Below are positions 12,802-23,425 of a DNA stretch of 64,000 nt, piece by piece. The DNA comes from Coptis chinensis. Taxonomy: Eukaryota > Streptophyta > Magnoliopsida > Ranunculales > Ranunculaceae. A program made the translations under genes and the position numbers. The first letter of the stretch is position 1. Every line of letters begins with the position of its first letter. The notes beneath the pieces were generated by a model. It did no database searches. It saw nothing but the letters and a program-made list of their open reading frames with translations, and was not told where the DNA came from. Where the stretch lies: assembly GCA_015680905.1 (NCBI GenBank), contig CM027379.1, positions 91,039,501 through 91,103,500 of the forward strand, in the 5' to 3' direction.

Positions 12802-12887
12802 TCCAACTCTCCTCATCCACTTTCACTCATCCCATTCTCTCACTCTCCACAGCTTAATCTTCACATATTATCTTTTCATTCAAAACA

Positions 12888-13007
12888 ATGAATCCGATCA
12901 AGCGATTGGAACAGGATCAACGCGAATGGGCTGTTACAGTATTCGTGATAACAGTGTTTATCATTGTTCTACTGTCGCTCATGCATAACGTGCTCCAAAA
13001 TATCTAG
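12888..13007 (+). CDS. 39-residue single-pass membrane peptide
   Basis: A short open frame. An N-terminal charged stretch (MNPIKRLEQDQREWA) is followed by one hydrophobic span of about 18 residues (VTVFVITVFIIVLLSL) and a short tail ending VLQNI. The charge pattern fits a small membrane-anchored peptide. It follows a TATA box and leader and precedes a second TATA-led frame. Copy 2 at 42947-43066 encodes the same peptide with one silent change (AAC/AAT). I do not recognise a family. It may be part of the env-like region of the retroelement, or a chance frame; conservation between near-identical copies is weak evidence of function. Confidence 0.45.
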   Translation: MNPIKRLEQDQREWAVTVFVITVFIIVLLSLMHNVLQNI

Positions 13008-13580
13008 ATCTATGTAACCGACATCTCTCTTTCCCTTTGTCACTTTGTATATTACTATGGTGTGTTAAATAATTCTCCACCATTTGTATGGGTTACGTAT
13101 TAAATGGAGAAGTACCCTATTTAATAATTGTGTATATTAGTTGTATTTTTACCTTATCATAAACATAAAATAGTTATCAAAACAATAACAAATAAGCAAA
13201 ATCAATAACGCACCAAAATAAATCAATCTCAACTTATTGTTTTCGGAATAGATCGTGCACGCTACACGGTACACCTAACACTTGTCATACACGCATCTTG
13301 ATTATTCTATCCATCTTCTATTATTGAGGTATGATCATCAATTCTGAAATTACGTGTAGGTCTAACTGCTCTGTGAAACTTTCCTCCGTATTTTCTAACA
13401 TTAAAACATCTCATTAATTGTTTTTGGGATTCTGACATGAAAAGACTTACTATGGATACCCATTGTTGTTGTTCCTAAAAGTATGTGTCACAACAACACA
13501 TGAGTCACTTGTGTTTTCACATATTAATTCCAAATTTAACTACACTTGGAATCCTGATTGGTACAGACTCCTGGATTGGC

Positions 13581-13587
13581 TATAAAT
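13581..13587 (+). promoter_or_regulatory. Second internal TATA box
   Basis: GGCTATAAATCTC followed by a pyrimidine-rich leader and the ATG of the next frame at 13651. It resembles the module at 12795. Copy 2 keeps it at 43638-43644 although the frame behind it is damaged. Confidence 0.5.
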
Positions 13588-13650
13588 CTCTTCTTTTCAT
13601 CCTCTCATTTCAAGCATTCTTCACTATCCTTCCCTCAGTAATACTTCCAA

Positions 13651-14729
13651 ATGGATCACCCAAGAAAAATAATGCCTGAGCAAGACTACCTGAATTTTTT
13701 TGATGATGGCCAGTTTTCTCCTTATTTTGACACAGAAATTGTACGTCGAGGATGGATGCCTCTTCTATATCATTCAACAGCTGGCTATTCCCGAGAATTG
13801 GTTTTGATGTTCTACCAATTTAGCAGACCTGAAAATGGAAAATTCTACTTCAATGCCTATGGACAACGATTTGAATTGACTAGGGAAATTATCTCCGACA
13901 TACTTCAAATTCTAATGAATACCCAGGAGTTGCTTTTTCCAGAGTCATCATTTGATTCCATCAAAACTTTACTACGAAGCTATCAGTATCTCGTGGCGAA
14001 GTCGGAAATAGACATCACGTTGTTCTTCAATGCTCTTTGAAACAGAATCAACGAGTTGTGCTCCACTGGTTGGGACACAATGTAGTAGGTACATCACACC
14101 AATCAGAAGTCACAAAGCCTCAACTTCACCTACTTTGGATTTTGCAGAATCAAAGGGATGATTTTTGTCTAATCCAACACCTCTGGAACGCGATCACCAG
14201 GAAAACAAGAAGGTTAGCACCTCTACCTACTTTAGTCATGCAAATTATGATGCGTTGGGGTTATCCAGTAATTTCTCCAGAGACACCCCTTCAAAGAGCA
14301 AATATTAGTGTACTCCACACAGACTACTCCATTGGTTTTTGGACTCCTGATACTCTAACAGATGAACAGAACGACCCAAGCTCAAACTCTGAGCATTTCT
14401 TTGATGAACATGCCATGCTAAACATTTTTAATCCCATGGAAGGCATTCAATTTCTTCATCAAGCCATGCGGGAACTACACGCTCGTCAGGAAATAATCAT
14501 TTAAACTCTTAAGGATTTCCAAGAACGTTAATCAATGCATAATGTTGAAAAGGAGGAAATCTTGGAAAATCATTCTCAGTCCTTGCAAAATCACGCTCTC
14601 TTAATAGAGAATCAAACTACACTCTCTGCCAGCCAAGAGGACATTCAGATGCAGCTCCGCCAATAAATTGAAGAACTAAACAGTGTGGTGCACGATTTGT
14701 GTCTCCAGAATCATCATAATAATCCATGA
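13651..14729 (+). pseudogene. Gypsy extra ORF A (env-like position), broken
   Basis: Begins MDHPRKIMPEQDYLNFF and runs open to 14040; one frameshift near 14000-14037 then leads to a frame open to 14504. Past a TAA at about 14502 the same frame encodes a glutamine-rich probable coiled coil (VEKEEILENHSQSLQNHALL, later QEDIQMQLRQ), interrupted by TAA codons where CAA is expected, to a final TGA at 14727. The segment NAYGQRFELTREIISDILQI recalls the N-terminal region of Athila/Tat accessory proteins of unknown function. It lies between pol and the 3' LTR, where env-like genes sit. Function unknown; dead in both copies. Confidence 0.6.
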
Positions 14730-15021
14730 TTTTCTTATTAAACAAAAATAGACTAATAATACTAAGTCAATAAATAAATAATTGAATATGTTAATACGTT
14801 TTTCGTTGTATTATGAATTTTGTTGTTATCTTTGTGTCTTCTGTTGTAAGAATTGCCTACTAGAATTGTCATAATTCACGTTGTGACAAGACCAATTTTA
14901 ACATGTGATTTTCAATGTCATTACAGGAGGGTCTATTTTCTTCCATACTCATTCATCCATCCAGTTTGCCTTTATCCTTACCCATTCCTTTACTTCATCC
15001 AACATAGCATCTTCATCAAAC

Positions 15022-15993
15022 ATGACACCTCCAAAACTCATTCCTGGGCAATCTTTTCAGTCTATAATGGATTCCAATACTTATGGTCATCTCTTTCGTG
15101 ACTACATCACAAACATTGGGTAGTCTTCCCTAGTTTTTCAACCTGACCAAACTTATTCTCCAAGTTTGGCTGCATACTTTTATGCTAATATGGAAGACAC
15201 ACCAGCATTCAACCATGTGTATGGCTTCTACTTAGACGATTTCACAATCCTAGTTGGTGACACACGACATATTTTTTCAGAACAACAGGTTGCCCTAACT
15301 TTGGATCATCCATATCACGAACCAGCCGCATCATGGCATTATATTTATCACAATTCTTACCATTCCTTTCATTGGCATATTTTTCGCGAAACTTACGGTG
15401 ATGACCTTGGGATTACACGAGAAGGAGATGGCCATGTGCCATGGCGCGACATCACCATTCCCTTAGCAAGCATGACCATGAACATGAGGACTGCGATGTT
15501 GTTTATACTCCTGAACATCATGGGAGATTGACACTTTTCCACTTTAAATGAATGAGGCCGCTGCATAGTAGTATTCAATGCACTGGCTCAAGGTCATACA
15601 TTATTTAATATCTTAGGTTGTGTTATCTCCAATCTGAAACGAGCTCCCACTTTTCAGGATCAGTATATACTTTTACCTGTAACCGCTTGCCGAATCATGA
15701 AGACACATTTCCCACAGTTTTCAGCTACTTTTAATGACTCGGTCAAGGTAGATTCTATGTGCCCAGCAAACAAAATCATTCGTTCATTAAGGTTTAGGCA
15801 ATGGAAACGTCCCGCTCGGTACCTGAGGCATGTTCGTTGTTACCCGAAGGATGAAAAAATGATGACACATTTAAACAAATCCGGAGACAAAGAATGGGCA
15901 GAAATTTGGCAGACTATTATCTTTTGGCGTGATGCTAAGGAAATGCATTTCAATATAGAAGACGCCAGACCAACACATCCTGCTGGATGGTAA
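15022..15993 (+). pseudogene. Gypsy extra ORF B, single frame with three stops
   Basis: One reading frame of 323 residues runs from MTPPKLIPGQSF to PTHPAGW, interrupted by TAG at 15121 and by TGA codons near 15529 and 15553, with no frameshift. All three stops are explicable by single C-to-T or G-to-A changes. Visible blocks include AAYFYANMEDTPAFNHVYGF and a basic C-terminal part (IIRSLRFRQWKR). A splice-acceptor-like TTACAG ends at 14926, so this frame might be reached by splicing. I do not recognise a named domain; position suggests an accessory protein of an Athila/Tat-type element. Copy 2 carries the same gene at 45074-46034 with frameshifts. Confidence 0.6.
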
Positions 15994-17715
15994 ATTTGAG
16001 CATGTCATTGCACATATATCTAACTGTAAATAGTTATATTTCGTGTGCTACTATCTTTCTTTGTTTATTTCTGTATAATATATTATGTTCTCCAACCTTT
16101 CTGTTCCAGCAATCCAGCCCTAATTTTGCTCACGGTTCTCAGGTAATTTCTTTCTTTATCTATTGATACTTCGAGGACTAAGCATCATTCTGTTTGGAGG
16201 TGCTTTAAACCTGTAGCAAAAATTAGGCAAATTGTAGCTTGTATATAGTTTTTATTTTCTTGTTAATAATTGTACTTGGTGACAAAGTCTTATTTTCTTT
16301 TCAATGATGAAATTATCTAGAAGTCTCACATTAGCATTCGAATTAGGATTCGTTTTTAAGAAACTTAAGATAATACGTACGCAATAGTTTTTACATCTTT
16401 TCATAAGCATTCATGCATTGAGTATCATTAATTGTACATAGCAGTAAGTTTCTAGAATCCACGGTTAGTCTACTTAAACTATCAATCCTGTGAGAATCTA
16501 ACCAAAAGCCTCGATATGAGTGATTTGTGAGAAATGACACAGAGGAGTAGTTTTTCCGAATTGAGAAAATCACGCGTCTACTTACTTGATCACCACCCAA
16601 ACCCTAGGCGAGAATTTAGGCCTTCTTGGATCGACATAGCTAAAAATTCTTACCTCTTATAAATTTTACCGCTAGTCACTCCACTGAACCTTTCATCAAA
16701 CTTTTCACTTTCACCAAAAATTCCTTACCCATCTATTAACCCTAAATAGAATAACCTACCTAAGTGATGAGTATGAGAAATAGGATGAAATGTAGAAAGG
16801 TGAAGAGAGCAAATAAAAGTTAGTTATTTTCTTCAAGAAAGGAAAATAGAATTATGTTTCTAAAGCTTCTTGTTTCAAAATAATAATAATAATAATAATA
16901 ATTTATAGATTATGAAATAAGTACAAGGCTTAAGAGCAAAGTAGGAAAACTCAAGTAGAAGCAGGAAAAGAAAACAAGGATTTCTCGAGTGTAAATATCT
17001 TGAAAACCCTATTCTCTCATACTTATCATTTTTTATTATCCATTTCTATTTTCTTCTACACTACCACGCACCTAAGCCCCATAATACCTAATAAAGACCT
17101 CTAGCTCAATTAGGAGTAGGATGATATGATAATAAGTAGTAGATGTGATTGATACACCTCGGCACCTCTGACTGTCATTGAGTATGTGAGGAAATGTGAG
17201 CCCACTGCACACTGGAGTTAGCAAAACCTAAGTGGAAAAATTATGAGCGAATTTGTGTTTCGACACATACCTGTGAGAACCCATTTAGGTACGCTCTCCA
17301 AAGGATCCAGAAACGGCCCTACTAGTACTTTTCAATTTAAAGCTCACTGTATGCATGTTCATATGTAGATGTTTTCAATTATTGTATGCATATTAACTTG
17401 AGTTTCAAAGGAATTAATCCTCGTTCCCCGCCAAGGAGATGTATAGATGTCTGAGATTAATTTAGGAAACAAGTTTTTGTTACTGAGTCGTTGTAGTATA
17501 AATGAAGTTTGTGAGTATCTTCTCTGGAAAACTCTCACGAGGTTATAACTCGTCCACTAGGGAATTCCTAGTGGTTTAAGGCCTTGTTGCATACGGTCAA
17601 TGCAACCGCGCTCTGTGAAACGAGATTTAGTTTAAGATTCATAGTTTTGGCCACTTATCTGTTTTAATGTCTCTTCTTTGCTTGAGGACAAGCAAAGTGC
17701 TGTTTGGGGAAGATG
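15994..17715 (+). other. Gypsy 3' non-coding region with polypurine tract
   Basis: No coding signal. Contains an (AAT)n run near 16877-16903. A purine tract, GGGGAAGATG, ends at 17715, directly before the 3' LTR, and is the likely plus-strand primer. Confidence 0.6.
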
Positions 17716-19341
17716 TGATAAGCACCCAAAATTGTACTATAAACCCTATAGAGACATAATATTTCGGTTAATTTTGTGTTTAATAATTATGAAATAATCG
17801 CATTTTCGTGTTTTTACAGGTTGGAGCAACTAACGTACAAATAATGATAAAGCCATCATTTAAACACGGAATAGGGAGTGTACATAAGCTTTCCAATTAA
17901 GCTCATCTGAAGCCTAACAAATCCACACAGAAGCATCAAACTTCCGAAGCTCCTACCTCTTAAACCAGGACTCCGAATACGACAAGTGAGCTGCTCAGAC
18001 GATTAGTGCGATGAACTCTACGTATAGGCGGAAAGTTGTGAAATTACCAAAAGACCAGACAGCCATTGGACTGCACGTGGACCCCTATGCAAGCCCACAA
18101 GATTTAATGAGTCATCATACAAGTCAAGACAAAGGTGCAAATAATTGGTGCAAAAGTGACACCTTGCATCCAGTTAATAAAGTTAGATGAGATTAGGTGT
18201 TAATAGTGGAAAAAAGATAGGTGTCATTTTGTTGTGGATTGTATGGGTAAGAAGGAAGTAAATGTGGTTTGGTGTTTCACGTGGGAGGAAATGAGATTTC
18301 TCTCAAATGGAAAATAAAACAAAACAAGGGGGATGCACTACATTGATGGCCTTGACTCTTGTTCCATTTAAATTCCTAGTCTTTATCTTTTGGAGAGGAG
18401 TTTTTTAGTTTTTTTTAGAAAAAAGCTTGAAACATTGTTAATGGTGGAAACACTTTCTAGTTTCTAATAAAATTTCTTTTTTTTACTTAGGTAATCAGTT
18501 TGTTTTACATTATTTCCTTTCTTTCTATCTCTTGTTACTTTCTACTTGTAACTTGAAATCAATCCAAGGATTATGAGCTGAAATCCTCCAAGGTGGAGGA
18601 TTAATGAAGCTTATGAGAGGATTCGTTAAAATTTCTTAAAACTAGGATTCACTACTACTGACTTAAAAGGGCATATATAGCACACTATCCCAAAATGGTA
18701 GTGTCCGCCAAACTTGAGACACTGAAATTTAGAAGGACTCGTGTGCGCCTCCCTTTGTATGCCTAGGCTAGCCGCGCACGCGAGTTATCTCTAATATCTT
18801 ATTTTCATAGTTAACATGATTATGTTGTATGAGTCCAGGAGTTGAGATGGGATTTCAGAGATGAAACCCCAGTTCAACTTCTTATGCTAGGGAAATGGAT
18901 TTAGTTATGAGTCCATTTCACTAGGGATCGACGATTAAGCCGGTTCAGGTTTGATAATGAACCCTAAACAGCTTAGAGAAGGTAGTAATCCGACTTTAAG
19001 AGAAGTTTATAAGACCTCTCATGAGTGGAATGATCTTCCAACTTTTCTTTCTCTTTGAATATCTTAGAAAAATCTTAGATTTTTATCGTCATTTGTTCTA
19101 TTCCGCATGTTTAAGCATCTGTTAGGATTTAAATAACAAAACTAAACTTAGCTAGTAATCCAAATAAATCTTACTCACTAGTTTCCCTACTTAGAGTATA
19201 AGAAAGATGTAAGTGGTCCTAGAATTTAGGTTAGTTCGAATCCCTACTCAACTAAACGCAAGAAGACGTGAGTAAGGACTTGAGTCTACTCTGAATGGAA
19301 TAAAGATTTTGTATCTTTATACAGAAAAGTGATAGATATCA
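17716..19341 (+). repeat. Gypsy 3' LTR (1,626 bp)
   Basis: Starts TGATAAGCACCC and ends GATATCA, followed by GACAT. Its first 665 bp match the truncated 5' LTR. The whole is repeated at 47772-49393. Start and general structure resemble the Athila LTR at 59437, suggesting related families. Confidence 0.92.
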
Positions 19342-19346
19342 GACAT

Positions 19347-20343
19347 AAATTTGATTGGAACTCCAGAAGAGCTCGAGATAATTGTTCAATACCTAAAGAA
19401 GGAACTTGAGATGAAAGACCTTGGGGAAATAAGACTTTGTCTCGGCTTGCAGATTGAGAGAAGTTTTAGTGGTGTATTAGTCCACCAGACTAATTACACC
19501 AAGAATGTTTTGAAACATTTTCATATGGACAAGGCACATCCATTAAGTACCCCAATGGTCGTTTGGTCACTGAATACAGAGAAAGACTCATATCACCCCA
19601 AAGAAGAAAATGAAGAAGTATTGGGTCTTGAAGTACCATACTTGAGTGCAATTGGTGCATTAATGTATCTAGCACAATGCACTAGACGGAACATTTCTTT
19701 TTCTCTGTAAATTTGTTAGCCAGTAGTGCATTCGGTAGCCTACTACAAGACAACTGGAACGGTAAAATATGTCTTAAGATATCTACGTGGAACCACGGTT
19801 TAGGTTTGTTTTACTCAAAGGATTCTGGAGGTTCCAAGTTTGTGGGATATGCAAATTCAGGATTTTTGTTAGATCCTCACAAGTGTCGCTCCCAAATAGG
19901 TTATGTATTTCTTAGTGGTAATGCTGTCATTTGTTGGCATTCCACTAAACAAACTTTTAGTGGCAACTTCCTCTAACCACTTTGAAATTTTCGCTCTTCA
20001 TGAAGCTAGTCGTGAATGTGTATGGCTAAGGTTATTAATTGGGCATATTCGTAGTTCTTGTCAATTACCTTCTATAACAGGTGTTCCCAGCATTATTTAT
20101 GAGGATAATGCAGCTTGTATAGTCCAGATTCAAGAAGGATTTATAAAAGGAGACAGAACAAAACACATTGTGCCAAAATTCTTTTACACTCATCAACTTC
20201 AGAAGAAGAAGCAGATTAAGGTCGAGCAAGTTCGTTCCAGCGACAACCTTGCTAATCTCTTCACTAAATCACTACCGAAGCATACATTTCAAAAGCTTGT
20301 ATATGGGATCGGCATGCGCAGAGTTCACCACCAAGCCATATAA
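19347..20343 (+). pseudogene. Copia pol, second part: reverse transcriptase thumb and RNase H
   Basis: Continues exactly where 6172 stopped: NLIGTPEELEIIVQYLKKEL follows YVDD. Then come LGLQIERS, LVHQTNYTKNVLK, the YLSAIGALMYLAQCTR region, and RNase H with the CWHSTKQT, YEDNAACI and DNLANLFTKSLP motifs. Two breaks are visible (near 19708-19790 and near 19960). At these places copy 2 (49399-50100) reads through intact, so the breaks are either recent or sequencing errors. The protein ends KPYKNL or similar shortly before the 3' untranslated stretch. Confidence 0.92.
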
Positions 20344-20678
20344 AAACTTGTCTTTATTAGAGGGAGTAATAGAACAGGGGGAGCATCCTGAAGAATGTGT
20401 CCCAAGACATATGCATTGTACTCTTTTCCCTTCTCTAAGATTTATCCCATTGGGTTTTCTTAGTAAAGGTTTTAATGAGGCAAGTATTAAGCAAGTCACA
20501 ATAATTCTGAGTAATGTTGTACTATTTTTCCTTCGCTTTGGTTTTTTCCCACTGGGTTTTCCTTAGCAAGGTTTTAATGAGGCAACTGTCATTGGATAGT
20601 TATAGAGCATCCAGAAGAATGCTACAAAAGATGCATCCACTATAATTTCCATAAGAATGGTGGACATCCAAGGGGGAG
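20344..20678 (+). other. Copia 3' untranslated region and polypurine tract
   Basis: Non-coding. Contains two copies of a stretch like GTTTTAATGAGGCAA (near 20469 and 20572) and ends with the purine tract AAGGGGGAG abutting the LTR. Confidence 0.7.
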
Positions 20679-20973
20679 TGTTATGAAATCCGTGGGCTTA
20701 TATGGATGCCCACCATTGATATGTGTTATCCTGACAATCCTCTATCTTGGTATTTATCCTGATAATCTTCTATCTTGGTGTTTATCCCGATCTTCCTCTA
20801 TCTTACTGTTTATCCTGTTAATCTTTTATCTTGGAAAGGTGGTTACCTAGTTGTATATAAAGGTAACCTCCTCCCATTCAGATTTACCTCAAGGAATAAG
20901 AATTCTCTCTATCTCATTCTCTATGACTCAATAAAATGTTAAGTTAGTGTGGTATCTCGGTTAAATTCTAACA
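20679..20973 (+). repeat. Copia 3' LTR
   Basis: TGTTATGAAATCC...TTCTAACA, 295 bp; the partner of 2406-2703. Repeated in copy 2 at 50724-51020. Confidence 0.93.
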
Positions 20974-21024
20974 TTATTGTTTAAATCATTAGACTTAAAT
21001 ACCCATTCTTGTTGATGTTTCACT

Positions 21025-21636
21025 CAGGGGTGGAACTCGGGCAGGTTGGGTCGGGTTGAGACATAACCCGAGCCCAACCCGAGTTTTCAAATGTTTCAAC
21101 TCGAGCTCGGGACCAAGCCCTAGTCGGTCCTTAAATTTTCAGCCCAAGCCCTAGCCCAACCAATTCGGATTGGGTCGGGTTATGTCGGGTTGGTCAAACT
21201 TCTCAGGGTTTTTTTGGAATTATGAGATAAAAAACACTATAATTGAAATTTTCTAATGAAATAAAAAAGATTTGATTGTTTGAAAGGGAAACTAACCTTG
21301 TTGATTACATTATTCTCTCGAAAATAGAAATTCTCAACCTTATTTTTTACAAAAATAGAATGATTGAAATTATTCTCTCGAAAATAGAAATTCTCAACCT
21401 TATTTTTTACAAAAATAGAATGAATGAAAGATATACGTACATATATGCACACGAGCTCGAGTTTTTCAGTTTTTTGATATTCTAACCCGAGCCCAACCCA
21501 AAACCGAGTCGGGTTTTGATTCTACAAAACCAAGTCCGGACCACAGATCTAACATGTTAGCCCAAGAGTCCAGGACCAACAAAAGTCGGGTTTTAGTCCA
21601 TCGAGCTTGGGCTAACCCGACCCAAGTTCCACCCTA
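21025..21636. mobile_element. hAT-type MITE (612 bp)
   Basis: Ends CAGGGGTGGAACTCGGG and (inverted) TAGGGTGGAACTTGGG form a terminal inverted repeat. Flanks GTTTCACT (21017-21024) and GTTTCTCT (21637-21644) are an 8-bp target duplication with one mismatch, as expected for hAT. CCCGA/TCGGG motifs are dense near both ends (subterminal repeats). No transposase. Copy 2 has it at 51072-51681, so it predates the duplication. Confidence 0.85.
21308..21427 (+). repeat. 60-bp perfect tandem duplication inside the MITE
   Basis: Two adjacent 60-bp units beginning ATTATTCTCTCGAAAATAGA; the second differs only at its last bases. Present in copy 2 as well. Confidence 0.9.
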
Positions 21637-21644
21637 GTTTCTCT

Positions 21645-22218
21645 TAATTCCATAACTACCCCTAATATTTTTTTTCCTCAATCACTCTCTTTACTCCATT
21701 TTTTTGCTAACATGACCACCATATCTATACAAAATTATAACCCAAGTACCAAGAATTTGAAACAATACCTACTTGGTAAATTATTCAAAGTATATTATAA
21801 CTCCTTTGAGCTCTCTTAGAATGGAAGACTTTAATTTTTAATCAAAACTCACTTGATCCAATTTGTTTGGACTAATAATCAAAGGAATTGAATATTTAGA
21901 AATTGAAAATGAGTATCATTGGGTTTACTTAAGATTGGGCGTTATTTTTTGTTGGGATTATGAGATTTGGGTTGTGATTGATTGTATTGTGGAATCAAAT
22001 TGGGGTTGGGCCGTTGGGGAAACGAGTGATCGGGAAGATGGAAGTGTCGGAATAGGGGTAGTTCTAGAATTAAGTGAAATAACAATCAGAATTGGATATT
22101 CAAGTCTAATGATTTAAACAGGGGGGGGGGGGGGTAAGTTCTAAAAGCATATTATATATTTACAATTAAAGATCACATGATCCCTTACCCCATCCACTTT
22201 TTCAACATTCAGCAAGTT
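21645..22218. other. Spacer downstream of the SWIM-RING gene
   Basis: AT-rich with no recognisable gene. Includes a long G run at about 22119-22135, whose length differs in copy 2. Probably includes the 3' end of the minus-strand SWIM-RING transcript. Confidence 0.5.
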
Positions 22219-22920
22219 CTAATCACCACAAGTACGTTCTTCACCACCAGTAACCATTTCATCCTCACTAACATAAGCAGCCAAGTTCAAATACCTCTCC
22301 TGGTCTACCCTATCCCTCCACCTTGCCCTACAAATCACACAATTAGCTGACCTCCTTCCCTTTGCCCGCTTCCACATAAGCAAGCACTCTTCATGTAATG
22401 GATTACGACATGACCCACAAACTACCAATTTATCTTCCATGGTCATCACCTCAAGACAAATTGGACAAGTGGCACCGTCTTCTAAGTCAACTGTACAATC
22501 AGGTGGACCAATTAGTAGTCTTGGTAACAACTGATGAAATCTCTCACGTACACGTCTCCCAGCTAGTGTATCAAGCAATATGGGTGTGCCAAGTAAGCGC
22601 GCCAATTGACATGGCCTCAGTGTCCTTCTCCGAAGACAAGTGTCATCTAAAGAGACACCGAGCACACGGAGGAGCACAAAGAGTATATGCTTGCACGGGA
22701 CTGTACGGTCAGGGCAAGTACATGATGGAGTGGTAGATAGGGTCACGGTGTAAACATTGCCCGTAGCGCCTAGGACATAGAAATTTGTATCCGAGCGGTG
22801 GAGGAGACGAAGATGGTGGCGTAGAGCACGAACAACTCGGTCTGCAAAAGCTTGAACCGCCTTGAATCGCGGGTGGGATTGGGTGTTTGGGGGAGTTGAG
22901 CTCGAGGCTGTAGACTCCAT
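22219..22920 (-). CDS. SWIM and RING-type zinc finger protein (probable E3 ubiquitin ligase)
   Basis: An intact single-exon gene of 233 residues, starting MESTASSSTPP. Two zinc modules are visible. A SWIM motif reads CxCx6CxH (C67, C69, C76, H78). A RING-like finger has ligands C152, C155, C168, C171, H176, C179, C194 and C197 (C4HC3 order, starting CPICLEV). The middle is arginine- and leucine-rich. SWIM followed by RING is the arrangement in animal MEKK1 and ZSWIM2, where the RING has ubiquitin-ligase activity; by family, this protein probably binds an E2 enzyme and a protein partner in cytosol or nucleus. The substrate is unknown. The ATG is the first in-frame methionine. Identical protein in copy 2. 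Confidence 0.9.
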   Translation of the reverse strand: MESTASSSTPPNTQSHPRFKAVQAFADRVVRALRHHLRLLHRSDTNFYVLGATGNVYTVTLSTTPSCTCPDRTVPCKHILFVLLRVLGVSLDDTCLRRRTLRPCQLARLLGTPILLDTLAGRRVRERFHQLLPRLLIGPPDCTVDLEDGATCPICLEVMTMEDKLVVCGSCRNPLHEECLLMWKRAKGRRSANCVICRARWRDRVDQERYLNLAAYVSEDEMVTGGEERTCGD

Positions 22921-23425
22921 GTAGCTAGGAAAAATGGTAGGAATGAAGAGATGCTGGTGTTGGATATGTAAGAGAGTGTGTTATGGATTCTTGGAGTGGT
23001 ATTGAGGAACACGTGAGGGATGGATGAGGTAAGAGGAAGTGTTGCATTTGGGGAAACTGGATAACTTGGCGTCTTGGCCATGCTTTTGGTTTGTTTGCCT
23101 TGCAAATTATAGGCCCAATTTACGTTTCTTGTATAAATTAAGTTTGAAGGGGCCTATAGAAACACAACCCCAACCCCCGGCAAAGTCACAAACCAAGGAT
23201 CGTTGTAGTGGAAATAAAAAATTGTTGTTCGTCAGTGTACTGTTTGAATCCTCAAAAACAAAGTTTGCTTCCTCCGATCAAGAGTTAGGGGCGGTCAGCT
23301 TTCATGAATAAGAGACACCTTCAGTTCAAAATTTTAAACCTTAATTTATTTACACAGTATCTCAATTCTCACCTAATCCCAATTGTTTTGGTTGGGTTCA
23401 TATCGATCCTACATTGTGAGGATTA

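Larger units (their letters stand above)
6173..19341 (+). mobile_element. Gypsy (Athila/Tat-like) LTR retrotransposon nested in Copia
   Basis: The element runs from TGATAAGC to GATATCA, has exact 5-bp target duplications GACAT, and has an LTR at each end. The 3' LTR (17716-19341) is complete; the 5' LTR keeps only about 666 bp. Inside are Athila-type reverse transcriptase, RNase H and integrase (9737-11492), followed by extra reading frames downstream of pol, the arrangement seen in Athila/Tat elements with an env-like region. The gag gene and the start of pol are lost, replaced by 2.9 kb of unclassified sequence. From 12734 onward it is duplicated at 42793-49393. Confidence 0.9.
2406..20973 (+). 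mobile_element. Ty1/Copia LTR retrotransposon, interrupted by a Gypsy element
   Basis: Two LTRs of about 295 bp (TGTTATGA...TTCTAACA) bound a Copia-type order of protease, integrase, reverse transcriptase and RNase H. The LTRs differ by about five substitutions and one 3-bp indel counted by eye, so insertion was fairly recent. Flanks CTATT (2401-2405) and TTATT (20974-20978) are a probable 5-bp target duplication with one mismatch. A purine tract, AAGGGGGAG, precedes the 3' LTR. The gag gene is missing, and the pol frame is broken by a 13.2 kb Gypsy insertion, frameshifts and stops. Only the part after 12734 is repeated in copy 2. Confidence 0.93.

Noticed and set aside
22398-22736. 112-residue plus-strand frame inside the SWIM-RING gene
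   Set aside because: Antisense shadow of a gene with clear zinc ligands; no domain of its own.
22770-23105. 111-residue minus-strand frame upstream of the SWIM-RING gene
   Set aside because: Overlaps the start of the SWIM-RING gene in another frame and is low complexity; more likely leader and promoter.
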